Position numbers and translations under genes: made by a program. Below the pieces are notes generated by a model, which had not been told where the DNA came from, made no database searches, and was given only the letters and a program-made list of their open reading frames with translations. Of a DNA stretch of 64,000 nt, positions 11,756 through 25,230 are shown one piece after another (positions within the stretch are counted from its first letter, which is position 1; every line of letters begins with the position of its first letter). Origin of the DNA: Pelargonium x hortorum (Eukaryota > Streptophyta > Magnoliopsida > Geraniales > Geraniaceae); NCBI GenBank assembly GCA_036897525.1, contig JAYMTJ010000037.1:1-64000 (forward strand). Direction: 5' to 3'.

Positions 11756-14700
11756 CCAAACTGAAGCATCCCTGCCTAATTGCTCCAACCGGGGATTTTA
11801 AAAGATTTATCTTGGATAGCTCAAATTTCCCTTTCTATCTACTGAAATACAATACAAATTGAAGAAGACTACTCATTTACTAACTGAGTTTTTCTACGTC
11901 TTTCGATATCCTAACTCTAAGATTAAGATATTTAGGTTGAGTGAATAAGAAATTCCTTGTTCTCAGCTCTCTTCTTGGATCCGGGACAAAAGCTTTAATA
12001 GCGAACGAGTTTCTACTAAAATGTACATTTCTATTGATTTTACAATTACAATTATATGTCTCCTACTTTTTTGTGAAACAGGATCCCTAGTAAAATGGGT
12101 CTTATTTTCTCCTAGTCAAAATGTGAACAGCCAAAAAAGCGACGAAAAGGACTTTTCAAGGTCCGTTTTACAAGAAAATTCACGTTTCATATAACTGTAG
12201 ATTCTCATTTTCCCGAGTAAGACTCGAAAACAAAACCAAGAATGAGATTTGATATAGCTACAAAACTGCACTTTCTATCATATCAATATCTTAAGTCTAG
12301 AGTTTCTTAGTGTAATTCTACTCCTTATATAATATCTACCCGTTATATGTGTTCCGCTTTCTTTTAAGACTGCAATTTCTGGATTGCTAAAGAGTCAAAG
12401 TAGAATTGAAATTGTACATTCTCCTATGACCTAAGAGAGTTTAATTGGATCTTTTCACAAATAAAGCTTCTAAGAGGACTCCGTTGGATGTTAGTTCAGT
12501 ATCTTATACTAGTAAGTGCGTGTGGCCTTGCCTTAAAAAACTTTCGTGTAATACGGCTCGGGGAAAATCTTAGTAATACAAAATTTCAAGACTAAATAAA
12601 GAAGAGTAATTGATCAAGCCACGGGCTATGCGCTTATTTGAAAAAAAGCAGATAAATCAAAGGAAATACATAATTAAAAAACTAAGTTTCTCCGCTAAAT
12701 TTTCTTCCCTGATATTAAAGACTCATCCCAGTTTTACTCTTAATTATGCAAGTGTAGATAAATTAAGGGTGTAATCTAGTGTATAAGACTAAAAATTGGG
12801 ACGTAGAGTTCTCTAGTATTAGATTTGAAGTAGTTTCTATGCAAATAAATAGGAAGCGCAATAACTTGGGTAGAACTTTATTGAATAAGGGTATTCTTCT
12901 CCGTTTACTGTGTCGATTTACATTATCAAGTAGAAGTCGAAGCAATGAAGGTGTCTTTAGATTAATTACTTCACTGGTAATCCAGATCCGAAGAATATTA
13001 ATATAAAGGATCCAAAGTTCTTTTTCACAAACTTCGGTATCCGAGGGTATTGAATCTAGAAACCGGAATGTAAATATAAAAAAAAGAGCCCTAGAAGAGG
13101 CCCTACCCAAAACAAAGTCATTTTTATATTTTTATTTAGATTAGAGTTTTTATCAAAAGGACTCAAATTGAGTCATTTTGGAGGTATCACTAGAGGCGTA
13201 AAATTTATCTAACTCTTAGTCTTCTCTTTTGCTTGAATTAACTACTGTTTGTTTTGGCCACCTTAACAAGAAAAGAACTTCACCGGTACAAACTAAGAAA
13301 TCTCTAGTCTATATCTAAAACTAATAACTATTATCGGTCAATAAATCTACCCACAGCGGGGTACGGTAGTGGCTCTCTAAATCTAAAAGAAAAAGTAAAG
13401 GATTCCTATTTACTATATTGAAGAGAATACCTATATATACCTAGAACTTAACGAGCAATAACTTTCCTTAGGAAAGAGAATCTTCTTTATATTAAAAGAG
13501 TTAGGAAGAGCCTATAACAAAACAAACAGGCTTAGGTTAGGAGTCACTATATACTCAATGAGCCTAACGGGCTTCTCCTTGTCTTATCGAGCTAATGTAT
13601 TTCGGGATTCTAATAGGAGTTCATATAGAACTACTGTATTCTAGTTTATAGCCTTAGCCTTAGTATAGTCTTTAATTTGATAGTTATGGAATATAGTATA
13701 AATAAATATATTGTAATAAATAGTAATTTAGGTTTATAGTATAGTATAAGGCGCATATTCCTTATCCCTTGTTCTTATCGAAACGGAGAATTATGCCTTG
13801 GATAGTTTTGTATTATAGTTACTTGTTCTAGTATAGCAGTTGTTTATATATATGTAATAAAGATAAAAGATAGTTAGTAATAGATACTATTTATTAGTAG
13901 TAAGGTCTATTCTTATTCCTGTTATACTACTACAGAAAGGAGCGAGTCCTAGAGAAGTCTGGTATGCCTGTTGTGTATTAACTAACGAGCAATGTCGGTT
14001 CTGCATACAGTTTTATAGGCATAAGTATTTCGACCAAGATTCTGCTTAAATCTCTTCGTTACAAATAAATGAAATGATACTAGAGAACACTTGACAATTA
14101 AAGTACGGACCTCTTACGTATTATATATTATAGCATACCCGGAAAGCCCTCAGCTCAGAAACCTTACCTTAATTGTATTTTCGTTCTCTTGTGCTTTTAA
14201 AATATCTTTTGACTGCTTTACTGATTCAGGTTTTCCTTACCAAAATCTTTTAGTGAGTGCCTATAATCTAAATTTCAGCACTTCCTACTATACTAATACA
14301 GGGATTCTTACTGAAAACTCTAACAATCTATTATTATAGACTTTATACTTCTAACTAGCTAACTAATATAAAGAACTAATTACTATATAGAACAATTAAG
14401 GCTACAACAGGTTATAAGGAATACAGCTCGTACAAGTATCTTTCCTGCAAACGAGGGGAGCCCATAAGACACCAGGTATCCCCGAGAGCTCTAGCATAGA
14501 AGGAAAGTCTTAAAATCACTTAGATAAAGTAAAGTGCAGTTGTTCTCGTATATTTCGAGTTTTTGAGTCTTAAAAAAAATAGATATGAAGAGTAACATAA
14601 GTCAATAAGATTTAGATATGGTATAAGATTTTTAATAGAAATAAATAAAGAAAGGGATTCCGTCGCCATAAAGTAAAGATTTGGGAGGTAAGTGAATAAG

Positions 14701-17700
14701 AGCTCAAAAAAAACAAAGATATTACTAAGCAGTAGCGGGATATAGCCCTAGAGAACTCAACTCTGTATGTAAAAAGTATGAAGAGGGATCTGATATAGCA
14801 AACCTTATTGAGCTGTTGAAGGAAATTGACTTTATGGGTATTCTGTGTCCTTTCTGGTTAAAGGTGTTTAGGGGAAGCGGTAAGAGTATGTTTTGGCAAT
14901 ATCAATTTTATACATGAGTACTCCTGATAGATAATTGAGCTTGTACAATAACTACCCTTTTGCGGCTTTCTCTTACTATATGTAATGTAAAAAAAATTTA
15001 AGAAGTTAGAAGTTAACTAGCTAGAGACAAAAAAAACACTTTGGATTCTTCTTATACTTATTCTTAGCCTATCGGGAATAAACTCGAGTCCCTTTGGTTA
15101 GATTCAGGCATCTCTTTTAGAATTTTAGTAACAAGATTCGAGTGCCCGACTAGTGCTTTCTATATTTTTTGATCATAGGATTATTATCTGTCAAAGGAAT
15201 AGTAATATAGCTTGAGAAGGAGCTTTTATTTCAAGTAGTGGAGGTATATGAATTCCCCTTTATTTATCTATTCATATCATAACGAGCTTAAAGTCAAAAG
15301 AAAATCCAGCCTTAGACTCTTGTTCTTGCAAGAAACCCCCTATGTTATAAGAAGTGGATAAACTTACTGAGCTTTAATGTTACCTTTCGGAAATCCCTAT
15401 AAAGCGCTACAGGAAACTTTTCTATATAATATAAGACCTTTTCGGGTTTTAGAACATCTTATATGCGCTTAGTGTAGTACAGAACTCATCTCAAGGAATA
15501 CCTATACAAGACTCTCTTAAACCCTATACATGCTTGGAAAATCTAAACTTAGAAATCGGTAAACAAAGAACGTCCTTTAGGCAATCGACTGTAAGGCCGT
15601 TTTCGTGCACTAAAACACAAGTTAATACCAGCCTCCGTAAAATTTGTATATTTCGCTTTAAGTTTTCTAACTCAGGTTTTACTTCATAAAATAAAGGAGT
15701 TTATAACTAACTTAAAGACTCTAAAGTTCTTCATATATTGTGCGAAAGCTTGAAATATTGAAATAAGTATATCTTTTTTTGACATAAAAAATGCCTGTTG
15801 TATCCAATCATGAAAAGTTTTGAATTTCTTAAAAAAACTGGAGGGTATTAGATAGAGTCCCCTTTGGACTTTTGTTCCTTATTGGAACCAGATGAAAAGG
15901 ATAGAAATGACAAGATTCAAATTCAAACCTGTGTATGTACTCTAACTTTGTGAGTGATTTAACACAAATTATTGCGGGCATTCTTCTATAATATGGGATC
16001 CTCTGTGTTTAACGCAGCTCGGTTAGTTTTAAGTGCTTTAGAGACAGACAGGGGGAGCTATATGCATATAGCCTTCTTCTTAGAAGGCGTTTACCCCAGG
16101 CCTTCAAGTAGAACTTAAGACTAAGCTCGGGGATTTTTGGTAATAATTAAGAAATAATACCCGTTCAAATAACACAACAACTAGGTTCAGGAGTACGGAG
16201 CGTGCGAATTGGACATTCTTAAAAAGGAAATTCCGCATAACTTCATTAAAAAAATTCATTGTCTAGGGTGTGCTTTTTTTTTTGTCATACCAATACGCCT
16301 GATATTATAACTAAAAGGCCGATTACCCCCAAAATTAAGTCAATAAATTGAAAGGTCCCCGGTATCTTAGAATAGAAAAAGTAGGCCGTGAGGTTACTAG
16401 AGATCCCTGTATATTCTTAAGTTTTGTAGTCTTAGGATAAGTTAGAATGAATATAGTATTTCTCGGGTTATCCGGACCTAGTATAAAGTGTCTTCCCCTT
16501 CTCAGAAGGGCTCGTGTATGTGATACAAAGCCCTGTCTTTCGCCTAGTCAGTAAACAAAAGGAACCCCTAACTGACGAGTTTGGTCGTCTATTTTCTAGA
16601 TTATGGATCTTCTTAACTTAACGCGATATTTTAATTCGACTTCTAAGAATTTTTTTGGCATACCCATAATGCTGATGATATCCTTTCCTTATAAAGTGAA
16701 ATAAAAGATACAACATTAGCAAGGATTTTCTCGACCACTACAACGAGAATTACGGAAAATTACTCAAAAAACTTCTAGTCTATACAAATTTTAAGGGCCT
16801 AAGGTTAACTTAAGTTTTTATTGCCCTGACTTTATTGTTTCTCTATTTAGAAATATCTTGTAATGGATTAAATCAATTATATATAGTGTAACTTTTACTG
16901 GGACTTCCGTAAGTCTCGGGGCTACTCGTGTCAAGAAAGTTCGCTTAGTTAATCCCTTTAAAGGACCTTTCTCCTTTTAATTACCCTCTAACCCAAGAAT
17001 TTCCTAAGTATTCCCTTAGGTGCTTCCCCCATTAAGCACTCAAAAAACCTACTCTATAATAGGAACTAGAGAGCCCCTTCCCTTTTTGGTTTCGTACCAT
17101 CCGATATACTATTAAAGGCTTACCCCCTCCTATACCACTACAAAAGAGGAAGTTAATACAAAGAATACAGTTCTAGCTAACAAGAGAGGACTCCTTTTAA
17201 CGAGATAGGGAGTTTCGAATCTTGGATATTGTAAAAGTAAAGGGTTCTAGACTCCACTCCTTTTAGTTTTGGCACCTCGAAATTGAAAGCTTGTTATGCT
17301 TATATGAAAAAAAAACTTAGTACAGGATAAATGCTGCGGAAGGAACTACCTAATAGAGAGAGGACCCATTTGTACTATAGAAAGGTCTTCCTCAAGACAG
17401 GCTTTCGATTGCTATTAGGATGAATTTGACTAGGATTCCTACGGTTTCAATAGAATGAAATTGGTGCATTGTATAACGAACGTAGTATAAACTTCAGTAT
17501 CAACGTGTGCTTGGTAGAGCAAAGCAAAGGTGTTTGACAAGTCCTAGCAGTCAGTGTAATACGACTTTATAGTAACTTTTACACTATCTTGCGGTTTATA
17601 TGTTAGAGGTGACAAAACCTTAAAGTCCTTCCAATGATCAGGGAGTTTTTATTTACAACAAAAGTCTCCTCTTTCAAATCATAGAAATAAGCTTTATTTA

Positions 17701-18442
17701 ATACCAGATTCTTTAACCAAGTTCTAAAAACTTTAACAAATATCCGTTCTATAACACGTACTAGCGCTCCAAAAGAAGTCTAAAAAGAGCTTCGGCTCTC
17801 AAGTGGGGCTTCTCTGCTTCTTGGTTATACTGAACCCGGCTTATCAAAGTTGCAGCAGGCACCTCTTCTTTGGGATGTATGGGACTTAGATTTCTCTTTT
17901 CTGTCTTAGCGGGTTTTCTTTTAAACTTCAAAAAAAGTTAGATTAGAGGAGATTCATGGTTCAAATTCAATTTATCTTTGGCAGAATTGAATTTAAGGCA
18001 TTTGATATTACGGACTCGGCTTTTACCTAGATTATCGAAACCACCAGAAATTTTAGGAGTACTCTTTGATTGAGAGTTTACAACTTTCAGCTTTTTATAT
18101 TGACCCTTTTTAGAGTAGTGGGTCACATAACTTTTTCTATTTTATATATACTTTATGGGGACTTCCTGTAGAACTAGGAACCGTATCTAATCATATAAGT
18201 CATATAAGGAAAAAAACTGTTACTGTTCGAATTTATCCATTTGGAGTCTCCTTTTTAGAAATCATCATGATTTTGCCCTATTTACTTTGCTGCGACCCTT
18301 TAATTATACTAAATAGCCAAGATAGAGTCTAAAGTGTGTAATCGTGAATTTAAGAAAGAGCCAGGAACCCCCCTTTTAGATAGACGTATGTCTCTAGGAT
18401 TCTGTTGTGGCTTTACAAATAACGACGATGAGCAGTCCTTTT

Positions 18443-18464
18443 TTTCTATTCATTTTCTATTCAT
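18443..18464. repeat. tandem 11-mer, two copies
   Basis: TTTCTATTCAT is repeated head to tail exactly twice. It looks like a recent slippage or microhomology duplication in AT-rich DNA. Confidence 0.7.
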
Positions 18465-18648
18465 AAGAAGTTATAAAGAGGAGGCATAAGACAGGTTTAT
18501 ACAAGGCAAAATGAATACATATGTATAGTGATGCAAAAGCAGAATGACCAGATCCCCTATCTTAATTCGCTTATATGGTAGGTCACTAAGTAAATATGGG
18601 AAATTGGCAAGAGTTAGTAGCAACAAAAATGATGTAATAGCCATAAAA

Positions 18649-18724
18649 ATCCTCAGAAGTCTCCTTTGGTAGAGCAATCAACTTATAGTCTTAAGGTCTG
18701 CGGTTCAAATACACCTATAACTAG
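18649..18724 (+). pseudogene. tRNA relic, identity unclear
   Basis: TTTGGTAGAGCA is a good D-arm 3' half. It is followed at exact tRNA spacing by a seven-base loop CTTATAG, then AGGTC, then TGCGGTTCAAAT as the T arm. The spacing from GGTAGAGCA to TTCAAAT equals that of plant tRNA-Lys or tRNA-Phe. The anticodon stem no longer pairs, the T stem keeps two of five pairs, and no acceptor partner for the 3' end is visible. The register survives while the stems are lost, which is what a decaying tRNA gene looks like. Confidence 0.35.
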
Positions 18725-19074
18725 ACAAAAAAGGACTTTAGGGATACAGTTACAGATAGTTAGCATTCTATTCTAAAGGAGTTTGAAATAAGGATCCTTA
18801 AATATATAAGAACACCCAGAAAATTGAGAATAGGATTCACTTGATTTTGAAGTCCTATTAAAGACATCTGAGTAAGATATTGTACTTAGAACGACTTCCT
18901 TGATACGAAGATCTGGGATCTTTTTTGTAGTTAGGCTTGATAACTTCCCTTAAGTTTGTAGCAGTATAATCTAAAAAATTAGGTTGCTTACTCAGAGTGG
19001 ATGCTTGAGGGCACGTGGGAAACTTAGTACCAGAAAGTTTGAGAACCGGGGTTCTTATTAATAGGTAAGTATAA

Positions 19075-19147
19075 AGTGACGGTAGGACTTGAACCTGCGA
19101 ATTAATTCTAACAGGGTTGCAACTTAATTGATAGGAAAGATAAATTA
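19075..19147 (-). pseudogene. tRNA-Lys-like relic
   Basis: On the minus strand the T arm reads TCGCAGGTTCAAGTCCTAC. From memory this differs by one base from plant mitochondrial tRNA-Lys(UUU). Upstream, CTGTTAGAATTAAT lines up with that tRNA's CTTTTAACCTAATGG, and TCAATTAAGTTG with its D loop. The T stem keeps four of five pairs. The anticodon stem no longer pairs, the anticodon has changed, and the acceptor 5' half (AGTGACG would be needed) is missing. It is non-functional. Confidence 0.4.
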
Positions 19148-19386
19148 GATCTAATAGTCAGGAATTCTGGGATTACATATTTCTAGACTCTTTTTATTAC
19201 TTTATTACTACACGGGTTTTCTAAGGTATTTGTCTTTGTTTTGGCTGGGGAACATCCGTAGGTAGTATACACAATAAGTGCAGTAAACTGTTGGGTTTCT
19301 TAACTATGTACTCTATGGGCATCCTCTTTAGTAGAAGAATAACTAGACTTTTGTTGGGGTTATGACCTCATAAAGGGTTTGTTTAA

Positions 19387-19406
19387 TATGATATATTATG
19401 ATATAT
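19387..19406. repeat. tandem 10-mer, two copies
   Basis: TATGATATAT occurs twice head to tail. It is simple AT-rich sequence and a chance or slippage origin is likely. Confidence 0.6.
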
Positions 19407-22400
19407 AGAGATATAAAGCTTTCCCGCTTCATGGTAGTTAGAGGGCATTAAACCTCTCGAGCAATCTAGCGCAGTTCAGAAGCCTTTAGTATAAGTTACT
19501 TCATATCACTTACCTTATTATGGTCATACAATTCCAACTAAATCTATTAATACTCCGGTTTTCTATTGCGGGCTGTTTCCGTTTCTGGTATATACTTTAT
19601 CCGGATAGAATCACTGGGAGGGGGTTCTAAGTCACACTGCTTGAGTAGAGAGGATGCCAAGGACTAAGTTCTAATAGCGCGTGTCTCTATTGTAGGATAG
19701 GAGGAGTTTTTCTTTGTGAATGCTTTATTTAAATTAAAAGAAAATGAACTCGAGTTAGCAGGCCCTTTTATTAAAGTCTTTTCTATTTTTTCAGTATCTA
19801 AACTAAAACAAAGGCAAATAAATAGGGCTGTTGGAATTGCTTATAATTGACTCTGGGGGTTCCTATGTATTTTAGGAGGTATACTAGAGTTTTTTCTTAT
19901 TTTCATTTACTTTTTTTTTTTGCAAAGCATTAATCCAAACTATAGGGTAATGTTGCAGGAGTTTTCTATATCACTACAGAAGTTTTTTTAATGAAAAAGT
20001 AAGAGTCGAGAAATTAAATAGATTTAAGAATAAGAAGATAAGAGGGTCTGAGTGCTTTATTTGGAATAACCTCATCGGTAAAGAGAAGTACATTAACTTA
20101 GCTTTCTGTATATCCCTACATATTAGATCCTTTTTTAAGCAATTAGTTTTTTTTTAGTTATGTGTTAAAACAAATTAAACCTTTTGTTGCTGTCCATAAA
20201 AAAAGTAAAGATAAAGATGTAGTGACTAAAAAAAGGAAGGAACTCCCTTGAAAGCCAAAAAAAAGGAAATAACGCAGTTCTGGTCAGATTGTAATATTAA
20301 TTATTAGTCCCTTAGTGAAGATGTCCTTGATTGGGAATAGCTGGTTATATAACTAAAAGCGGTATTTTCTAACGACCGGCGCTTTAACTTCTTGAAACAT
20401 AAAGCACGGTGCATAAAAGGGTTGAGGCGGGCCTTTAATCTGTAAAAAATGACAAGCAAGACAGCCCTGAGGAGCACCCGCTAAGAAAACAAGATTTTGG
20501 TCTGTCTTACTTACAACAATTTATTCGAACCTATATTATTTATTAATAAAAGTTATATACTCTAATTTAGGTATAGGCCTAGAGATCTATTATTCTATCA
20601 TTCCCGGATTTAGTAAGTATGAACGCCTGTCTTATCCTATCCATGTTTATAGCTACGAATCCAGATAAGCTTGGGGTACGGATTTAAATTAAAAAAAATG
20701 AAAGATTCTTTTTGCTGGATACTAAGAAATTCATTTTGAGATTGCACTAAAACGATCCCACATCAAGTACAGCAAGGTTTTTTTAGAATATAGGGCTCTT
20801 TTACTTAACTTAGGTAGTAGAAAAATTTCCCGAATTAATTCTGATGATGTGACCAAAGTTGTCTAGGAAATCTCGGATTTAAATTGTAAGCTTTTTTTTT
20901 AGGTTTGTCCCCTCAGAGATGTGGGGCCAGGATTAAACCAGTATGCAAAAAAAAGAGTAGAGAATAATGCTTGTTTAGCTTAACTCTCAGTCGGTAATGG
21001 GTGTTGTGTAAAGGATTTATCCTACGGATTTGTAATAACGAGAAATTAATTTTATCTGACGCGGGACCCGCCTAAGACCTAATTATATTATAGGGAAAAA
21101 TGCCCTGGGTTCTAAGTTGAGGAGAGTTCTGGAGTTATATATATAGGTATGTAAATGAATTCTCGGGAAAGCTCTACTAAGTAGTTTTTTTTTGTACTCT
21201 AACTAAAAAGAGTGCTCTTGTAGAAACATAAACTCAAATTTACCTTATACTAGAAATTGCAATTCTAAAGTACTCGATTAAATTACCAAAAAGATCGCGA
21301 GGGATCCCGACTGTGCAAATTAAGGATCAGTAAAAACAATGTAATTTTAATGGAGCCATCACTGTAAGGAGGTGCTAAAGAGTCTCTTAAGTTTTTTGGC
21401 ATAGCAATTTTAGCCCTCGGGTTTTTAGTTTACATAGGGGCTTTTGAAATATCCTACGTCGCGTATCTGTATCACGGCATTCTCTATAGCGTTTCTCTAG
21501 CATTGACAGGATCTAAATCCTTAGTTTCCGAAACTCTGCCTAGACTACACTACCTTTTCTTTTCCGTACTTTTTTTCTTCCACAAAGCCGTACTACAAAA
21601 CTTTGGCTATTACTCTATTAAAGAGCTCTGTCAATCAACACCCTTAAAAAACCCTTTCAATTCTATCCAGCTTAGACCCAGTAACATCCACAACAAACAC
21701 AGACTCTTTAAAACTTCTAACCCTTGCTCGAGTTAGGTATGAGGGGTTACTTTCAATTTTACCAAAACCGAGTACTTTAGGTATAATTTTAGTTTTAAAG
21801 AGATTACCCCAGTTTCGAAGTTAGTATACGACAGCCCTTGTTTTCATTATATCAAGACCCTCATGCCAAAAAACTGTTATTCAGAATTTAGACTCCTATT
21901 CTTGTTAATTATTAGTAATTGAAGGGAATCTTAAATAAAAAGGTTTGAGGGAAATGCCCTGCCGCTAAGGGAAGCCTAACCGGGGTATACCTAGTATTGT
22001 ACAAAGCATGCTTTTTTCTCGGGTTATAAGATTCTTTCACTAGAGGGGCACCACTTTAAGGGCTTCCTTTTCGTTCGTAGAAGTAGAAACTGGGTATTCA
22101 TTTCTTAAAAAAGTCTCGCAGCAAAGACCTTTTATTTAGCTCTTTCGCTTTCAACAACCAAGACATGTACAACTGAAGGCGACCCCAAAGGGTCTCTGGT
22201 TAGTCGATGATACACAAATAGGAAGCAATAAGACGTAAAAAAAAATGGGGTATCTCTAAGAATTAATAGGCTTCAACTTTGCTTAGTCAGGGAAGAAAGA
22301 AAAGACATTGTCTTTAGGGGCAGATCCTTTTGTTTTGGAACAAAGAAACTTGATAGATATTTCTACCGGAAACGGGGATTTTTTTAGTATAAGACACATT

Positions 22401-25217
22401 CTTAGTTAAATCGATTAGAAGCCTCTTTTACTTCAATTGGGAACTTCGCTGAAGATGAAGACTAATATAACTATCACGGGTAAGGTAAAGAGGCTTAGAT
22501 TAGGCTTAACCAAGCAATCTTTAGCCGCTAAACAAGGTTTAAATAAAGCAAGCGGTATATTGTATCCTTAGGGGTCGACCTTTTCTGAGGGTAACTAGGC
22601 ATAGCTCGGAACTCTACACAAAGGAAAATTCCCGTTTACTGGGAAAGTGGCTGCTTTTATAACAAAATCTATTCTTTACTTTAGAAGGAGCCCCTTACTA
22701 AATATAGTAAGGATTCACTTAAATGGATACTACAATTATGCAATTCGAAGTTACTTGTATTTATCTAGTTTAAGAGAACCCCTTTCTTTAAACCTAAGTG
22801 AAGTGAGCTAATTATAAAATGAAAGATACTCCTTACTGTCGAGAGAAATTGTTCGGTCTTATTTGTATTTGTATCTTATTTAGAATAAATTTTCGATAAA
22901 TTTGTTCAATTGTTTTATTATTTTAAGGTATTTTTCTTTTTGGGAACTAGGGAGAGTTACCAAGCGGGCCCCTCAAAGGGAAGCTCCTTAGGTGGATTTG
23001 AATTCTCCCAATTTCCGTGTTCTGAGAGAAAAAAAAAAGCTATGCTCCTGTTCCAAGTAGATTTTCCACTGGGTTTTTCTATCTTGAAGGGGTCCCGCTT
23101 ATCTACCATCGGGCCTTTTAATTCAGAGTTTTTTCTAATTATGTATTCAGTATTCAGGGAGGTACCAGTCAAACAAGGGGTTAGGCAAGTAAGGAGCCTA
23201 GAGTTTTCCTTTAGTTAGGGTACAGAGACTTCAGTAGGTTAGTCAAGAAAATCAAATTAATAGAACTTTCTACTAGCTAGATTCATTACTAATTATTATA
23301 CTTTATAGAATACTTATCTATTCACGGCATTAGCTAGCTACATTAGAACAGAATACATTAATACTTAAATAACTATTTATAACTATCTATAAGAAAACTT
23401 TGTTTGTTATACTAAGATTACTATTCTATTTATACTATCTACAACTACAATAAAGGGACTTGCTTGCTCTATTCCTAAACTAATGAGTGCTCTCTCTTTA
23501 ACTTCACCATATAAAGTCTATCTGACACAGGGACTCCATTAAACTTAGGAGTTTCTAACAGGAAGAACTCGTTTCGAAAAATTTGGAAGGATTTCAACTA
23601 AGTATTATACTCCAACAATAGGGTAAGAATTCACTTCCACAAAACCCAACTTTAATTTAACACTCTTTTATGAAAACACTTTCGGTTATTTAGCATCCAA
23701 GCTTTTTTATTCGCGATCCGCTCAAAATTCCTGGAAATTGGTTTTGAGTAGCAGTTAATGCATTTCCGATATCTGCTTAAGGTTTTTTTCCTTAATCCAT
23801 AACTCGAGGAGGTAAAATTGCACTACTAGCTTGCTAAAGGGAGCTTTCATTTCTCTTTGGCAGCGGGGTTCAACCGGCTTTCCAAAAGGGACTTAATACA
23901 TTGTTTTAATATACTTTGGAGCCCCACAATACAAATAAAAAAATTCAATACTAATTTAGAGACGCCTGCGAGGTAAATCCCCTGTTATCCATAATATAAA
24001 CTAAAGTTAAGCGGCCCAGCAACTAGGTATTTTGTTAAAGACAGGAGTTGATACTAGTACAGAATAGGTTCAGATAGAGAAGACCCCTTATTTAGCTTTA
24101 GTAAAATGCTATAGTTTCGTACATTTTCACGTGGTTTTTTTATTCCAATGTATATAAAATAAAGAAACCTTTTCATTTCTCTTCCTCTCTCCAATAGGAA
24201 GTAATTAGGCACTCCTACATTGAGAAGCGTACTAAACAATGGATACACTTTTTAAGTATTAAACAAAGAAGAATTTTTTTTCACTTTAAAAGCTCCTTGT
24301 CACTTTCCTACTTTAAAAAAACGGAATCGGAAAGGAGAAGAAAACCTTGCCTATATATACTTTAGCTCTTTACAGGAAATTGATTACTTCGGCTTCAGTT
24401 CTCTAAACATCTTTAACCAAAATAATTTAACTACAAGGGTTCTAATCGCATAGCACTCTATTTAATTTGACAAGAAAAACACTAGCTACTGGTTAATTTG
24501 TATTCCCTGCGATCCTTAAGCAGCGTAAAATGCCCGAATGTACTCCTCTTTACCCACCTATTTCCCAAGCCCTAGAACTCGTATTCACTTGGACACTTGT
24601 TTTGAAAGCCAGGGCATTACAGCAAGTAAAGCAGACTCTAATCTAACTAAACAAATAATATTCATAGGAACTATCTGGAAAACTTTTACGCACTCTTCTT
24701 TTTTGTGGCACAGGATCTGGAAGAAAAGATCGCTTACTAATAAAAAGGGGGCTTTTCCTACCCTATACAATTTTGAATTGCTTGCACTTCCCTGTTAAAA
24801 CAAGGTACAACTAAACAAATGATCCGAGACGCCCCTTCAATAGTAGAGTCTTCCCAAGTAATTGTAATGAACACAGGGCAAAAGAATTTACCCCTTATTC
24901 TTTATTAATGAGAGTTCAAGGGCGGAACTTTAGTATGGCTTAATAAAGCTGTTATTTAATTATCCTTTACTGGTATATAGAACTTGTTTTCTAAATAGTT
25001 TAAGGTCGCAGCTAGTATGAGATTTCCATATGATAATACCTTGGCAGGAAGTAAGTAGGAGGCTCCGTGTATGAATTTAAGCCAACCCTCATTGGTCGAT
25101 GCTTTTGAAAGCTCATTTTCCAGTACCTTCTCTTTATTATTCAAAAGCAGTATATTCAAATAGAAAAGTTAAGACTTTCCGGGGAATACTTTTTTTTACT
25201 AGAGTTCCTTTTCACTT

Positions 25218-25230
25218 CCCGCTACGCGGG
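25218..25230. repeat. small G+C-rich hairpin
   Basis: CCCGC-TAC-GCGGG: five G-C pairs with a three-base loop in an AT-rich setting. It is one of many short G/C clusters with dyad symmetry in the window. Confidence 0.6.

Larger units (their letters stand above)
10636..18648. other. gene-free DNA, 10.6-18.6 kb
   Basis: I see no assignable gene. It holds the longest open frame of the window (12763-13110, minus, 115 codons), overlapped on the other strand by a 75-codon frame. Neither resembles a known family and both are within chance length. Also present are the 8-bp-stem hairpin at 11737-11755 and GGGAATCC at 11148. From 11500 to 11760 the plus strand is C-rich. A tandem 11-mer lies at 18443-18464. 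Confidence 0.6.

Noticed and set aside
12763-13110. 115-codon minus-strand frame, the longest in the window, with a 75-codon frame opposite
   Set aside because: Length equals the chance maximum for this composition, no recognisable domain, and the plus-strand frame needs a GTG start.
22910-23218. 102-codon plus-strand frame overlapped by a 71-codon minus-strand frame
   Set aside because: No homology; one is likely the shadow of the other and both are within chance length.
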